64,000 nucleotides of DNA, taken from positions 62,001 to 126,000 of the forward strand of contig VYZB01000389.1 of assembly GCA_013397455.1 (NCBI GenBank), given 5' to 3'. This document shows, piece by piece, positions 43,841 through 55,780 of this stretch. The stretch comes from Crotophaga sulcirostris (taxonomy: Eukaryota; Chordata; Aves; Cuculiformes; Crotophagidae). Under the pieces are notes generated by a model. The model ran no database searches and was not told the origin of the DNA. It was given only the letters and a program-made list of their open reading frames with translations. Every line of letters starts with the position of its first letter. Positions within the stretch are counted from its first letter, which is position 1. A program made the position numbers and the translations under genes.

Positions 43841-46800
43841 GGTCGTATCATGTCATTTATTCTCTCTGCATCCCGTGTAGTTGAAGCAATTTTATAGCTA
43901 TTGTTAGACTGTGCAGGATCTCTTCTTAGTATTAATTACTAGACAATATAATACAATTGAAACCTTACATCCTTCACTGAAATGAATCCTAAAGTATTTC
44001 ACTGCTGATCACAGGCTGTACATATGAATGCAGATGCTTTGGAGAGTACCCCCATGCATATAGGAGGCAACCTCAGATTGGGAAGAACAATGGCACCTCA
44101 GAGGCGATCACAAAATTCATGGGCTTCTGAATTTGTATGGGGAAAGCTGCCAGGTGGAGACCAAAAAAAAGTCAAAAGTCCCAGGCTGGGAGGAATATGT
44201 GAGTTGTGATATATCATGAAGATGGGGCCATATATTATGTTTTTTTCAGGTGGATGCTGTTCGTTGTGTTGTGCAGCACCTGCAGCATCTCTGCTAATCA
44301 GGAGACATTTCCATGTACTGTATTTTATTAATGTTCATCCTCTTTTTGTTTCCAGGCTATGCAGGCTTAGATGGGAGCAGCTGATGCTTGCACACGTTCA
44401 GTTATGTCTTGCGTGAGCAGCTCATGTGCTCATTTCTAAACCCGTCTGACATCTCTCCCACTGGTGGTGGTGGCAGGTCCCTGGCAGTGCCCGTGGTGGG
44501 GAGAACATTCCTGCCCTCACTGAGGGACACACAACCTTGGGACACCCACCCTGCTCCCAGCACTGCACTGGGATAACTGACCCAGATACCTAATGAACTG
44601 GCTGTCTACGTGCAGTTTCACATTGTGTTGCCAAAATTTCTCATCCTGACAGCATCCACTCTCATTACATTAGAACTAGATATTGTACATAACTTTTTAG
44701 AGGGACACCTAAAGGGAAATATATGTTATGTTACATGCTGTTATTAAGTGCCTCAGGCTCCAGTAATCTTTTTCCCTGCCAGCATTGATTCATTAAGCAG
44801 CACACGGAAGTATAATAGTGGCTGATATTAGGTTATATCCCCCTTGCTAACCAGAGTCTAATTTTTCTTCTTCGTTTTTATTTCCAGTGTTTTGCGTTGT
44901 TGTAATGAAGAACAAATTGTACAGGAGAAAAAGCACCTGCTGAATCCTAGCTTTATGGCTTGGGAATTCCTCTAAGGCCTGTGTGTTTCACTGACAGGCC
45001 TTTTGTATATTTGAAATTCAAAAAGAGAAACTTCTCAATCTAAAAATTGTCTTGATTCACTTGGAATGTAAAACTGAGAATAAACTTTTCAACTTTAACA
45101 ACAGTCAAGAGCATCATCCATTGTATCTGATAATGTGCAGATATGTCCAGGGCCCTGGAAAGCTTATGTAGAAGACGAGGTAGGGAAAATAGGAAGACAA
45201 GCCAAGTATTGAAACAAGATGACCAAAAAAACGGCATTGTAAGAAATAATAGATCAGTATTCTCCCTCCCACCAGAGGAAAACCCAATTTGAAACAACAG
45301 GAGTAACCGAGTTTTGGTTTACCTGAAGGCAAGCCTCCATGGGTGCAGAGATGGTCCTGTGCCATCTTCTGCAGAACGCGTGGAAGGGTTGTGACACCCT
45401 GGTTTTCACAGGGTCTAAGCTCCTCACCTCCTTGTCGCGTGGACGTGTAACACTTTGTTTCTTCAGTTCATCATCTTTGCACTTGTGTCAAACCTCATAG
45501 CAACAAAATTAAAAATAAACTAATGTAAACCACACCTTGTAATAAGAACTGCTTCCTGGGGACCACTCAGTGCACACAGTGGGAAATGGGTAATCAAAAT
45601 ACTGCCTGGCCCTGTAGTCTAGAGGGTTTTCATGCCTTGCTGAATTCTGTTCTCAGTCAATTGTGCATGATTCCCTTGGATTCTGGTTTCTGCTCTCTGT
45701 TACACCTGTGGTGACGGTGCAAGGGAAGAAGTGACTGAAGAACTCACCCTACTGGGAACCCCAGCATGTCTCACCCCTGTGCAGCTCGCATGGCATGAAC
45801 ACTATCACCACTAAAGCCTTTTTTTTTAAAAAAACAGGGCTTCGGAAGTTCTACATAGGTGGCTTGTTGCTGCATTCTGCTTCCAAGTTATTGTTCCAGT
45901 TGCTCAAGGTGCTGCAAGCCTGTGGTGTTGCTCTGGGGCTCTTGGTGCCCCATGCAGAGGACAACTGGCTGGCAATGATGCCCCCTCTGCTCTTGGGGTT
46001 TGCAGGAGGATTGCCTGCATGCAGCCACCCTTGTGCCTTGTGCAGGTGGGAGTCAAAATGGTAGGAGCTGCAGGACAGCCCTGATACCTCAGCTACCCAT
46101 GGTGGGGTGGAGGGCTGAAAGGCACAGGACTTGGCGGGGAGGGAGGGTAGAAATAGTGGAGAAAAGGAGGAGGGTGGTGTTTCCCTTCCCACGTTGACTA
46201 TGATTTTTCTCTTGGCAGAAGACTTGTTTCTACAGCCATTGCAGATGACTTCTTCCTTTAGCTGACGCCCAACGTCAGACTTCGTGATGCCTTTTGATAA
46301 AACGATGAGTAGCTTTGCTTGCACAGCTCGTAGCAGAACCTGAAGAGGGAAACTCAGCAGCCCCACTGCTGCCACTGCTTCAGGGGAGCCTGACCTGTCT
46401 GTGGAATCACCACAGAACATTTCTTTCCCTGTTCTGTCAAAAATGAGACCCTTGCCCTGCTTCTATTCACATCATGAAGTTTAAAACATCCTCAAGTACT
46501 AATGACTTCAGGGATGCTCCTGAAAAAAGCCTTGAGAAGATTAAAATGGTAATAGTAGTGATATACTCATCTATAAAAAAAGTCAAGTGCCCTGTTAACC
46601 AAATGCTTAATTTCTTAATTCAGTTTAAACCCTACTATGATAAATTTTTTTCTTTTGAAGCAGACAAAAATATTTTCAACTGATGATGCATATTTTAAAT
46701 TCCTTTTTAAATTATTAACTTAAGATACACTAATGACAAGGAAAAGACGTGAGTGGGTGCTTGGGGCAAGAACAGGGCAGACATGGTTTTCAGTGTGAAT

Positions 46801-47876
46801 TTATTACTGTTTTCACCTATTATGTTATGACCCATCATGTATTTTATTATTGTTAATAGCAAATTTGCATATTATTGCTCTGGCCCTCAGAAGGATCCTG
46901 GGGCTCTGGAGATCAAAGGGAGTGCTGACAAATTCCTCAGGCTTCAGCTGCAACTGGAACGCACGCAGCCAGCGGCAGCAGAGCTCCTTGTTGCACGATC
47001 CTCTCGCTCCGTGCAAGTAGTTTTGCATGTGAATATATGAAATTAAAATGGAAAAACAGCCTGGCAGTCCAGCAGGGTCAGAATTTCCTGTAGTGTCTAT
47101 GGTACTCTTGGTGTGAGTAACCTCTTCTTTTATTAATTTTTGTTGTAAGTAGTAACGTGTGAATAATTTTCTAGGTAAAACAAAGGTTGAACTTTTGAAG
47201 CAAATGTACGCGACATGACCTTTATATCTCTTAGTCACTGTCAGGCTTTGCTGAGTGCTCTGCACCTTGACATTCAGTAAAGCAATAAAGAAATGAAATG
47301 TACTAATGTAACCTTTATAAAAATAGTTAAAATGATAGTTTAATTTTTAATCTCCTACTATAATGTTAAAATAAGCTCAATAAACTTTGGCAGTAAATTA
47401 CACTCAGAAGGAACTCAATTTAAATAACATTGTGGCTATGATAGTCAGCAAATTATGTCCTGAATCACTGCATCAAGAAAAAAAACCCGTGTCTAGGGTG
47501 GGGCTATTGACCTTTCCAGTTTTTGTATAACTGGACCACTATTGAATCTTTGATAGTTGATCTGGAACCTCAGATTTTTTTTTCTTGCATGTCATGCCTG
47601 GACAAGCAAGAAGATATTGTAGATATTTAAGCAATATTATAAAGTGTTGTGGTTTGACCATGACATAAAGTTACTTGATAGTGAAAAAAATTTCTTGGTC
47701 TTCACATAAAATGACATAGTTTGCTGGGTGATCATTACAGATCAGGCTGTAAAATCAGGCTGAGCTTGTGACTCTGGAGTACCTGTTGCAAACTGAAAAT
47801 GCCATAGACTTGCATTCCACAAATGTGAGCTGGAAATGAGTGCTGTGTGCTGACTGACATTTGCATATGTGATACA

Positions 47877-47960
47877 AGTTATTTAGAAATGTATGTGTAA
47901 GACATCCATCTTATGTGGAGGGATATTAAACTGTTTCATAAACATACATTTCTAAGAACT
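47877..47960. repeat. 84-base inverted repeat (hairpin)
   Basis: The arms at 47877-47896 and 47942-47960 pair over AGTT, a small internal loop, and a perfect 14-base stem (TTAGAAATGTATGT against ACATACATTTCTAA). Partial pairing continues towards a loop of about 45 bases. Size and shape are within the range of a microRNA precursor, but random A/T-rich sequence also gives such hairpins. Confidence 0.65.
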
Positions 47961-48327
47961 GCTTTGCCCTAAGTGCATTTCTTCTGTGATTCATAGTGTT
48001 ACAGCCCTCTCCATCCATTGACCTGGATGCAGTTTTGCAATTTTGATCTCTGCTTTGTCTAACTGGACAAAACACATCCAGGAAGGTGAGGGGCATGGGC
48101 TCAGTTGTTTGTTTTAATCCATGAGAAATATTGATGTTCTGCTTGTTCTCTTGCAAAATTAAATTGTTCTCTGTAGAGCCAGCCTTTAATTGCCCATGGT
48201 GCCTAGACAGAGCTTGGACAGGGACCACAAAGGTGCTTTGATAAATAGGTAGGACTAGAGGAAACAACAGTGCCTCAGCTCTCCTCACCCTGTCCTGTAT
48301 CTGTGCTGGCTCAGCCTGGCTGGAGTA

Positions 48328-48347
48328 CAAGGTCTGACACAAAAAAA
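48328..48347. repeat. Mariner left terminal inverted repeat
   Basis: CAAGGTCTGACACAAAAAAA follows TA at 48326-48327. It matches the reverse complement of the right end at 48859-48878 with a single difference at position 4 (G versus A). Confidence 0.93.
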
Positions 48348-48389
48348 CCCAAGAAAGTGCCTGTAACTCTTTTTATTTAACAAATATAA

Positions 48390-48600
48390 AAGAAATCAGC
48401 TATGGTCACCTTCAAAATAGTTCCCTTCTGAACTGACACACAGCTGCATATGATGCTGCCAATGTTCAAAACAATTCCACAGGTCATTTTCTGAAAGGCT
48501 CTAGAGGATCCCTGTTTCTACTTTCACATCCTCTACCAATAAAAAATGGGTTCCTTTGAGCACTGACTTGATCTTTGGGATCTCTTCACTGTTAGCCTCA
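48390..48600 (-). pseudogene. Mariner transposase C-terminal remnant
   Basis: The minus strand encodes KGTHFLLVEDVKVET, an in-frame stop, then WNCFEHWQHHMQLCVSSEG and NYFEGD, the end of the mariner transposase. It directly follows the N-terminal remnant, so an internal deletion joined the two gene ends. Confidence 0.85.
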
Positions 48601-48810
48601 GTCAATAATTGAAAAGTTTATGTTGCGGATTTCTTCAGTTTCACAAGAAACTTGGTGTTAACTTGTTCATTTTTGCACACCAACATTTTCCAACCAAGGG
48701 TAAGAAAGTGTCTATATTTGAACATCCGTCCACTGGTACTGAGTGAAGTGATTGAGCTGAGCCTTGTCGCACTGTGACAGCACAGACCATGTTCTATAAC
48801 CATCTCCTTG
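48600..48810 (-). pseudogene. Mariner transposase N-terminal remnant
   Basis: Read on the minus strand, the open frame 48803-48618 ends in EQVNTKFLVKLKKSAT, the first DNA-binding helix-turn-helix of mariner transposases, then meets a stop. The expected continuation (TFQLLTEA) lies in the next frame. The catalytic domain is absent, so no functional transposase can be made. Confidence 0.85.
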
Positions 48811-48858
48811 TCTCTCCCCTCCCACTCTTTTTTTCTGAGCTACAGGGTTAGTCTCATT

Positions 48859-48878
48859 TTTTTTTGTGTCAGACTTTG
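48859..48878. repeat. Mariner right terminal inverted repeat
   Basis: TTTTTTTGTGTCAGACTTTG is followed by TA at 48879-48880. It pairs with the left end of the element. Confidence 0.93.
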
Positions 48879-51800
48879 TATATCATGGTAGAAGGGAACG
48901 CATTACCTATCACAAAGGAAGCGCCAGGGAAGCTAAATACAGTGGGAAAATACACTAATGCCAGCATCTCGGGTAGACCAGGAGCTATTACTGGAGGACT
49001 GATGTTATTTCTTACAGCTGTCTGGAGGTTTCTGTTTCTTTGAAGCTGAGGACAACACAGAGAAGGTGTAGGAGGTAATGTTCAGCGAGGGGAAGAGAGA
49101 CAGAGGAAAAGTAAGAGTTTGTACTAACAGGGAAAATGAGCTGAAGGGAAGGAAACAAATCTTACCTCTGGGCAGTAAAAAGGTGGATTATATACTAGTG
49201 GGTGCTGTTTTCTGGAGAAATGGTTGTATCTGCTAGCAGGTGATCTGGATTGCAGTACTAAAGGCTCATTGCATCGTTCCTGATGCTGCTCTAGGCTTAG
49301 GTAATTTAACATTTTCTCTATAAAGAAATAAACTTCTGAATGAGTTTTGCTGCATAATTTTCAGTGAATGTAATTGAAAAAGGCTTCAGTAAAACAGCTC
49401 TTTACCCCTTGAAGGAAACTGAGAAGTAAGAGGTCAAAAATTAGTGATGTAGTTTCATGTTATTAGATTTCCCTCAATGGAGGCAGCAGTGAATATACCT
49501 CAATAATAGAGCACCAACTGTGTAGAACAAATGGGTTATGGTACTTTTTTTATGGTGGTACTATGAATACTTTGTCCCTACGTGCCTTTGCCATTGGAAG
49601 TGAAGAGTGACATTAAAACACATGTAAAGAAAGCACATAATCTCCTCTCCATAAAAGTTACTTTCACCTTCTTGTGACTAATTAGGAACATGAGGACGTT
49701 TTTAAGAACTGGTCCTTTCTTCTTGAAGATTAAAGCAGATGAGTTTGTTACAGATGCTGGTTTGGAAGAGGTTTCATGCCTATGTTTATATTGTTACTAC
49801 TTTGACCTTATTCAAATTGGAGGCATTTATACGTTCTTACAAAAGAAAGAAGTGACTCATTCAAAGAGGGGACAATGAAATGCCTGGAAGCTGAGGAATA
49901 TTTCCACTGGCCTGTAACCTGGATATGGCTCAATCAAGGGAAAAGCATATGTTTTGTTAATTTTCTTTTCTTTTTTGGGTCACTGTCCTCTTTTGTTGTT
50001 AAATGAAACGTACTAACTAGAATTATCTAATTTCTTGTACTTTTATTTGGTTCTCCTTTTTTTTCACTTGGTAATTTCTCAGTTGTTTTCAGTTGAAGCA
50101 TATACATGCTATCATAGAGTAAAGAAGTTAGGTTTACATCTCTGATATTTTGATCAAAACTGAGGAAATTCTGGAAAAGTAATGAAAAAAAGGCCCTAAA
50201 ATATGCCAGGATTATTCTACTCTCTATTAGAACTGATAGGTGGAAATATTGCAGGAAGGACAGTAAAGGAATTTCAACAATACAAAAAGCCAAGTATTTA
50301 ATGAAATATTTATGTAAAAAGTAATTAAATTAAAATAAAATAAGAATTATGTTTTGCTTTAATATGACTGGAAAGCCTGAGTGCAAACTGTTCAAACACA
50401 GCTAACATTTTTGCTGTAAGGGTGTTTGTGATAAGCACTGGGCAAAAATGTGTCTAACTGATCTCATTTCTTCATATGCATATTCTCTGTACCACTAGAA
50501 GTGAGGGTTTTTTTTCAGTTATATTTTAGAGGACAATTCACTCAGAAAAGGACTGTTGGTGCCTGCAGACATGAGATCAAAGGGAGAGAGGAACCTGATC
50601 TCACTGGGGCAAGGACGTCAGGATGAGGATGCTGTCCCCAAACACCATCGGGATGATTAGACACCATCCTCATGGCAGCAATGATGACTACACACAAATA
50701 ATACAAGACTCCAGAATGAAGTACTTTATAGTTGGTTTTATGACTCAAGAAGTTGCATTTTTAGGAGCACGTCCCTCAGTGGCAGCAGCCTCGTGCAGGG
50801 CTCTTTACTTTGACTAGGACTTGGGAACCATTTCATGAAGACCTGCTAGTAGGTATGTCATGCCAAGTTAAGCAGCAAGTTCCAGCTCCAAATAAAGTTC
50901 CCCTTTGACCCTAGAGAGGATGACATCTTTGGTGTTTTAAGTTTTTCCTGCTCCCCACTGGCCTTTGCCACCTCAACTTGAGCATAATCCACAGGCCAAG
51001 AGACCTATCAAGGGAGGCAAAGGAAAAGACAAAGGCTTTCCTTTCAGCCTTACAGACTTTGTGTCTTGGTGCCTGAGGCATTTTTGTTTATTTTAAAACA
51101 GAAGAGCAAATCACCACATGCAGTCTTCCTCATTCTGTCCTTCTGGCTTACCTTGACCTTGACTTGGAGGGTTCAGCCATGTTTGGGACATGATTTCCCA
51201 AACACAGGGCTGCCAAAGCATGCCAGCCAAGGGGAAAATAGTTCTCTGTGAGCACTTGAGGGTGCTGGCTCTCAGAGGGTACCCATCTACTATGGACTGA
51301 AAGCAGTGACCTAGGGTTATGTGGATCCCCTGTATCATCCAGAGTTCATCTGCTTAGCCTCCAACCTTTGAGAAACCCACATCTGCCTTAGGGAATGGTC
51401 TTAAATGTACAGAGCCATGACAGTGATATGAAGCATATAAATGCTGTTGTCTTGGCCAGCTCAATTTCATTTGCTCTTTTCTCCCATTGTATTTGATTTA
51501 GTCTGCAATCGATACTGAAGTGAAAAGGATGAGGGTTTAGTCCACCCACAGACTTTCACTGTGCTGCTTGGAGAAGCCAGAGCTGCAGGGTTCTGCTAAT
51601 CCTGTGCTACGTACTGTGCCATGTGGGAAGGGGCTAACCAGAAGTCAAATGCTGTGTAGTCCTTGCTTAAAGATTGCTGCTCTCCAAAAACACACACTTC
51701 CTGTTGTCTGCTGAGAGAGGTTTCACCTGCTCTTGCTTTTGTTACAAGCAGGACAGCACTGCTGTTGATTTCAACCAGAACAGCATAATCACCTCAATAT

Positions 51801-51988
51801 TGGTGTCGCTTATGATCTGATGGTACAGCCTAGCATTGAGTCCAATGTAAGTTTTCTTTCCTGGCCTGAAGCAAAGTAACTTTATTGCAGTCTTTCACCA
51901 ATGGGAAAAGATGAAGCTTAATGAGGGCATCTGTCAGAATAAAAATAGAAATTCAATATGCACAGGTATTTCAAAATACATAAACATC

Positions 51989-52022
51989 ACATATACATAT
52001 ATATGTGTGCATACACACACAT
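51989..52022 (+). repeat. TA/CA dinucleotide-rich simple repeat
   Basis: ATATACATATATATGTGTGC followed by ATACACACACATG is alternating purine-pyrimidine simple sequence. Confidence 0.8.
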
Positions 52023-52517
52023 GTTCAATTCTGTTTTTTAAGGATAGAAATGTAATTTTTTTTGTTTCTGAAGTCTGTGATGTAGGCCAGAAAAGCAAAC
52101 TGTGCTCAAAATACTAAGGCAAAACTTTCAAAGAACAAGTTGTATAACCAGAATATGTTCTTTTTTTTCCTTAGTGGGATGGTGTCTATTTTACCGACAG
52201 CCTAGCATGTGAAAGGAACATGCAAAGAAGTCCACCACCATTGTGCACTCTTTACAAAATACTCAGAGTCAAAGTGTGTGTATTTTTCTTTACTGAGACC
52301 AATATAACATCACCACAGTAGATTTTGAACAATTTATGAAATTAAAAGTTTCCTTTCAGTGCAACAAGAGAATACATGTGGGGCTATATTGAATTATTTG
52401 CTCTAACATTTTGTTTAAACCTGATTAATAAAACAGCTAAACCCTAACAATTAAAAAAAAATCTATCTGTATATATTTTCCTTTTGTACTGTTACAGGTA
52501 GATTTATGATTGGCATC

Positions 52518-52978
52518 TCAGAATATTAGAGACTCAAGCTGCAACCAGGAATGTGCAACACAGCGCATTTTTATTTTGCCATGAGCAATGTTTGGTTTGT
52601 GGTGAAGCAGTTTGTGCGTCACCATAACTTGATAGTATAGGCTGATGAGGTGAGCATAGCCATAAAAGAAACCTGGATTATACAATAAACTATTCCCACT
52701 GGGATCAAATAGTGCATACTGAATTCTGTATTTATGAAACTTCAGCATATGTAGTTTGCCCCACCCTACAGCTGTGTACTGAGAGGGAGCGACTTTGTTG
52801 TAGACCACAGGTTCATAACAGAAAAGCAGTTCAGGATACACTTCTAGGGTAGTGGAGATCCCTGTGCTCAGTGTTGACACCACGAGAAAGGACTGGGCAC
52901 TGCTGAAATAGATATCAGGTAAAATAAAGATGCACAGACAAGAAGGGCTGGAGAAAATACTTAATCCTGTGAGTTTTC
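52518..52978 (-). other. Unassigned open reading frame, possible exon
   Basis: The minus strand is open for about 153 codons between TGA near 52980 and TGA at 52518. There is no ATG near the start: the first conventional start would be GTG at 52883, which eukaryotes rarely use, so if coding it is an exon rather than a gene. A good acceptor (GATATCTATTTCAG) lies at about 52903-52916, inside the frame. The translation is rich in tyrosine, leucine and histidine (FFYGYAHLISLYYQV, HKLLHHKPNIAHGK) and matches no family I recognise. An open stretch of this length is expected about once by chance in a window this size. Confidence 0.2.
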
Positions 52979-53086
52979 AGACTTCAATGAAGCCTATTAG
53001 AAAAAGAAAACAAAATATTTGAGATATGACTTGACTCCAGAGAATAAACACTTACACACGGAATAATAATAGGTAGCAAAGGGCTT

Positions 53087-53428
53087 TTTGACCTAACTGA
53101 AAAGGATAATGAGATCCAGTGGGTGGGATCTGGAGCCAGACAAATTCATATTGGAATCATGACCTACTTTTTTAATAGTATGTGTGATTAGCCATTGGCA
53201 CAGAGTTCCCACAAAGTAGTGGATTCTCTCCTGTTGATGGCTTTGAGTCAAGAATAGATGCCTTTATGGGAGTTAAGCTTTAGTCAAAAATAGCTATACT
53301 TTAGTTAAACGCATGTTACAGGGCTCAGTCTAGAGGTAATTGGGGAAATGTAATGGCCTGTGATATCCAGGAGGTCAGGCCAGATGGTATAATGATCCCT
53401 TCTGGCCTAAAACTCAATGAATCTCAGA
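53087..53428 (+). mobile_element. Ancient CR1/L3-like LINE 3' fossil
   Basis: The order of motifs follows the ancient amniote CR1/L3 3' end: GGATCTGGAGCCAGACAAATT (coding for a degraded GARQIHIGI), then the degraded VISHWHRVPTK segment corresponding to the [13 protein letters not shown] part of CR1 ORF2, then CAGGAGGTCAGGCCAGATGG, CCCTTCTGGCC and ATGAATCTCAG. Stops and frame shifts are scattered throughout. It is much more diverged than the ATACTGTG-tailed copies, so it is far older. Confidence 0.8.
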
Positions 53429-53772
53429 ATGAATATAAATGCTATCATCTGGATGTGTGTTCGAAATAATTGCAGGCAGAGATTAGACACGCAACTGCAT
53501 ATGACTCAGAATTGATAAACTTTACTCCCCTCCAGAACAAAGGCCCTTGTTTATGCCTAATTACATGGTGCTGTTATAATTTAGATATATATCTGTTGGG
53601 AACTTGAATGGGATGTCAGCAAATCAATTTTAGCTACTCTCTGTGTGATGTGTGGAAATCTAGTTTCTAAAGCTTACACACACACAGAGACTTGCTTGCA
53701 AAGGAATGGATCCAGGAAGAGTTCCAGCATGGACACTTACTCAACCGTGAGAGTGTGTCATTTTATGATTTA
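53429..53772. other. Short intergenic spacer between two LINE copies
   Basis: A/T-rich sequence between an ancient plus-strand and a young minus-strand CR1. Nothing else was seen. Confidence 0.6.
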
Positions 53773-54010
53773 CACAGTATCACGGTATTACAAGGTTGGA
53801 AAGGACCTCTGAGATCATTGAGTCCAACCTATAACCCAACAATAACACTAACACCAACCCCTCATCTAAACCATGGCACTGAGTGCCTCATCCAATCTCC
53901 TCTTAAACACCTCCAGGGTTGGCAACTCCACCACCTCCCTGGGCAGCGCATTCCAATGGCCAATTAACCTTTCAGTGAAGAACTTTTTCCTAATACCAAG
54001 CCTATATTTA
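53773..54010 (-). mobile_element. CR1 LINE 3' fragment, minus strand
   Basis: The reverse complement gives the 3' tail (from CACAGTATCACGGTATTACAAGG at the low end) and the last part of ORF2, including the segment that encodes [11 protein letters not shown] in other copies. The 5' truncation point is near 54010. The copy contains an added ACAATA unit in the tail (AACAATAACACTAACACC), a small local duplication. Confidence 0.93.
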
Positions 54011-55780
54011 GCCCTGTTGACTTTGAAGGGGGTTCAGTTAAATCACAAAAACAAGCAGATGGGTGCCTAATGCTTATGACTACTTGTGCATTGCCAAATT
54101 TTACGGGAAAGGGTTGAAAGAGTGATAGCAGAAAATAAAGAAGTGCAAGTTTCTCTGAGCAGTTTTGCTTCTGCTGATGTTATCTCAAATGGCATCTCTG
54201 CTTGGTAATGCACAGGCACCTGCAAAATAGCCAGCTGATGCAGTGCTTCTGGAGAAAGAAGTACGAATATTACCTGGCAAAAGAAACCGCATTAAAATAC
54301 AGATAACTTTTAATATGAATTTCACCATATTACGTAGCTTTCAATTTTAGTGTTATTGCACTCACAAAGCATTCAAAACAACTGCACAGGTAAGCAGCGA
54401 GACCACACAGAGGAAATAATAGTGTTAAAGTTCAGCGAAATGTCGTCATTTATGGTATGTGTGTATCTACCTGTGCTCAGAAGACAAATGTTGATGAGTG
54501 TAAAGAGTTTCATTCATAAAGGTCCATAACCTTTCATATTCTCAGTCCTCCCTCAGAATTAATTCTGATCGATGGCACCAAACATCCGATTTCGAGGTGA
54601 CAAGAAAGTTTTTTTCTCAAATTCTGAGTACAGAAATCCTTGCAGTAGCTAATGTGTCACCTGAGGACTTCAGATTCTGAGGTAAGGAGATTTTCCCTGG
54701 GCTACACGTTTAATTTGAAGGGGGCAAAGCCTGGAGCTGCCCTTACAACCACCTAAACATTTGAGCAGGTCCGTGACAGTCCCTTCCTACACGCTGGCCT
54801 TTCTCCAAGTGAATGAGATCTGAACAATGTATGTATCCTGAAATATAAATCTGAAATCCTCACCTGCATCCAAACTTTATTTACTGTAACCATCTTCTAT
54901 TATTTTCCCATTTTTTTTCCCTCCAAGCAACATACATAGACTGATGAACACAGAGGCTGTATAAATATATGCTACTCTGTGAACTTTAAGCCAAAATTTC
55001 TTTGCGTTCTCCTTCTGGATTGATGCTCATTACAAATTTTGTAATTGTAGCCTACTTTTTCCACTCTCTTTCATTTCAGCTCAAAAAGGAGACTTGGTAA
55101 TAGTGTCTCTGCAGGTACTCTATAGAATGGCCAATGTTTTACTGAATCTCAGCATTGCTTTCTTATGTGTGTAGCAAGTCTGCAGATACTATTCTACACA
55201 GTTGTTCCGAATATTTTGTTAGATTACACTAAAAATGAAAGTGACACGAAATAATGAAAATCACATTTTAAAGTTCGCTGTGTTTTAATGTGGCATTTTG
55301 CCAGTTAAATATTTTCCCAAGAACATTGCAAGAGCTGCTGATTTTGAAGCTGCTTTTTCAGTACTTCGATAGGGATGACATTTACGATAATACTGCTGTA
55401 TCAGCAAATCTATCAGTACAGGTATTTTACTTTTTATCTTGCTTTATAGCCCTTTATACAAGGCCTTCCTATGACAGTTCTGCAGTGGCAATAATTTCAT
55501 AAAGGTCCTGAAGGTCATTCTTATTTTCAGTCAAATAACAATATCTAAGAATTTTAATGATGCTCTTGCATTAGTGTTATAATATTCAGAATTGTTATAA
55601 AATTCAACAATGTATGAAAATGTCATCACTAGGGATGAATGAAACAGCTCATCTGAAAATGAAAATCATCCCAGTTCTTTGCAGGTGTTCAAAAAACTTA
55701 AGGTAATTTATTTTTGTCTCCCCTACCTCCACTTGTAAGGTACTTCTACAAGTTCCGGTGCCTGAAATATCATCATAATT
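54011..55780. other. Intergenic, nothing identified
   Basis: A/T-rich sequence with no convincing coding frame, RNA gene or repeat family. Confidence 0.6.

Larger units (their letters stand above)
41959..48327. other. Intergenic, with a hairpin and a microsatellite
   Basis: An (AAT)n run lies at 43826-43840 and an inverted repeat at 47877-47960. A minus-strand open frame of 189 codons at 45851-46420 has no recognised domain, and its low-coordinate half looks like composition effect. Composition falls to A/T-rich from about 46.4 kb. Confidence 0.6.
48328..48878 (-). mobile_element. Internally deleted mariner (Tc1/mariner) DNA transposon, 551 bp
   Basis: Both ends carry the terminal inverted repeat CAARGTCTGACACAAAAAAA, each flanked by the target dinucleotide TA (48326-48327 and 48879-48880), the classic mariner signature. 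On the minus strand, 48810-48600 encodes a mariner transposase N-terminus (helix-turn-helix region NEQVNTKFLVKLKKSAT, then after a frame slip TFQLLTEA). This joins directly to the C-terminus (HFLLVEDVK, then FEHWQHHMQLCVSSEG, NYFEGD). The whole catalytic DD(D/E) core is missing, so the copy is non-autonomous. A full mariner is about 1.2-1.3 kb, so about 0.7 kb is gone. It resembles the bird Galluhop-type mariners, but the subfamily is inferred. Confidence 0.93.
48881..53086. other. Intergenic, one unexplained open frame
   Basis: A/T-rich sequence with a CA/TA dinucleotide patch at 51989-52022. The minus-strand open frame 52518-52978 is described separately. No other gene or repeat was identified. 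Confidence 0.6.

Noticed and set aside
45851..46420. 189-codon minus-strand open frame
   Set aside because: No recognised domain; the C-terminal half is low-information proline/serine-rich sequence from a G+C-rich patch.
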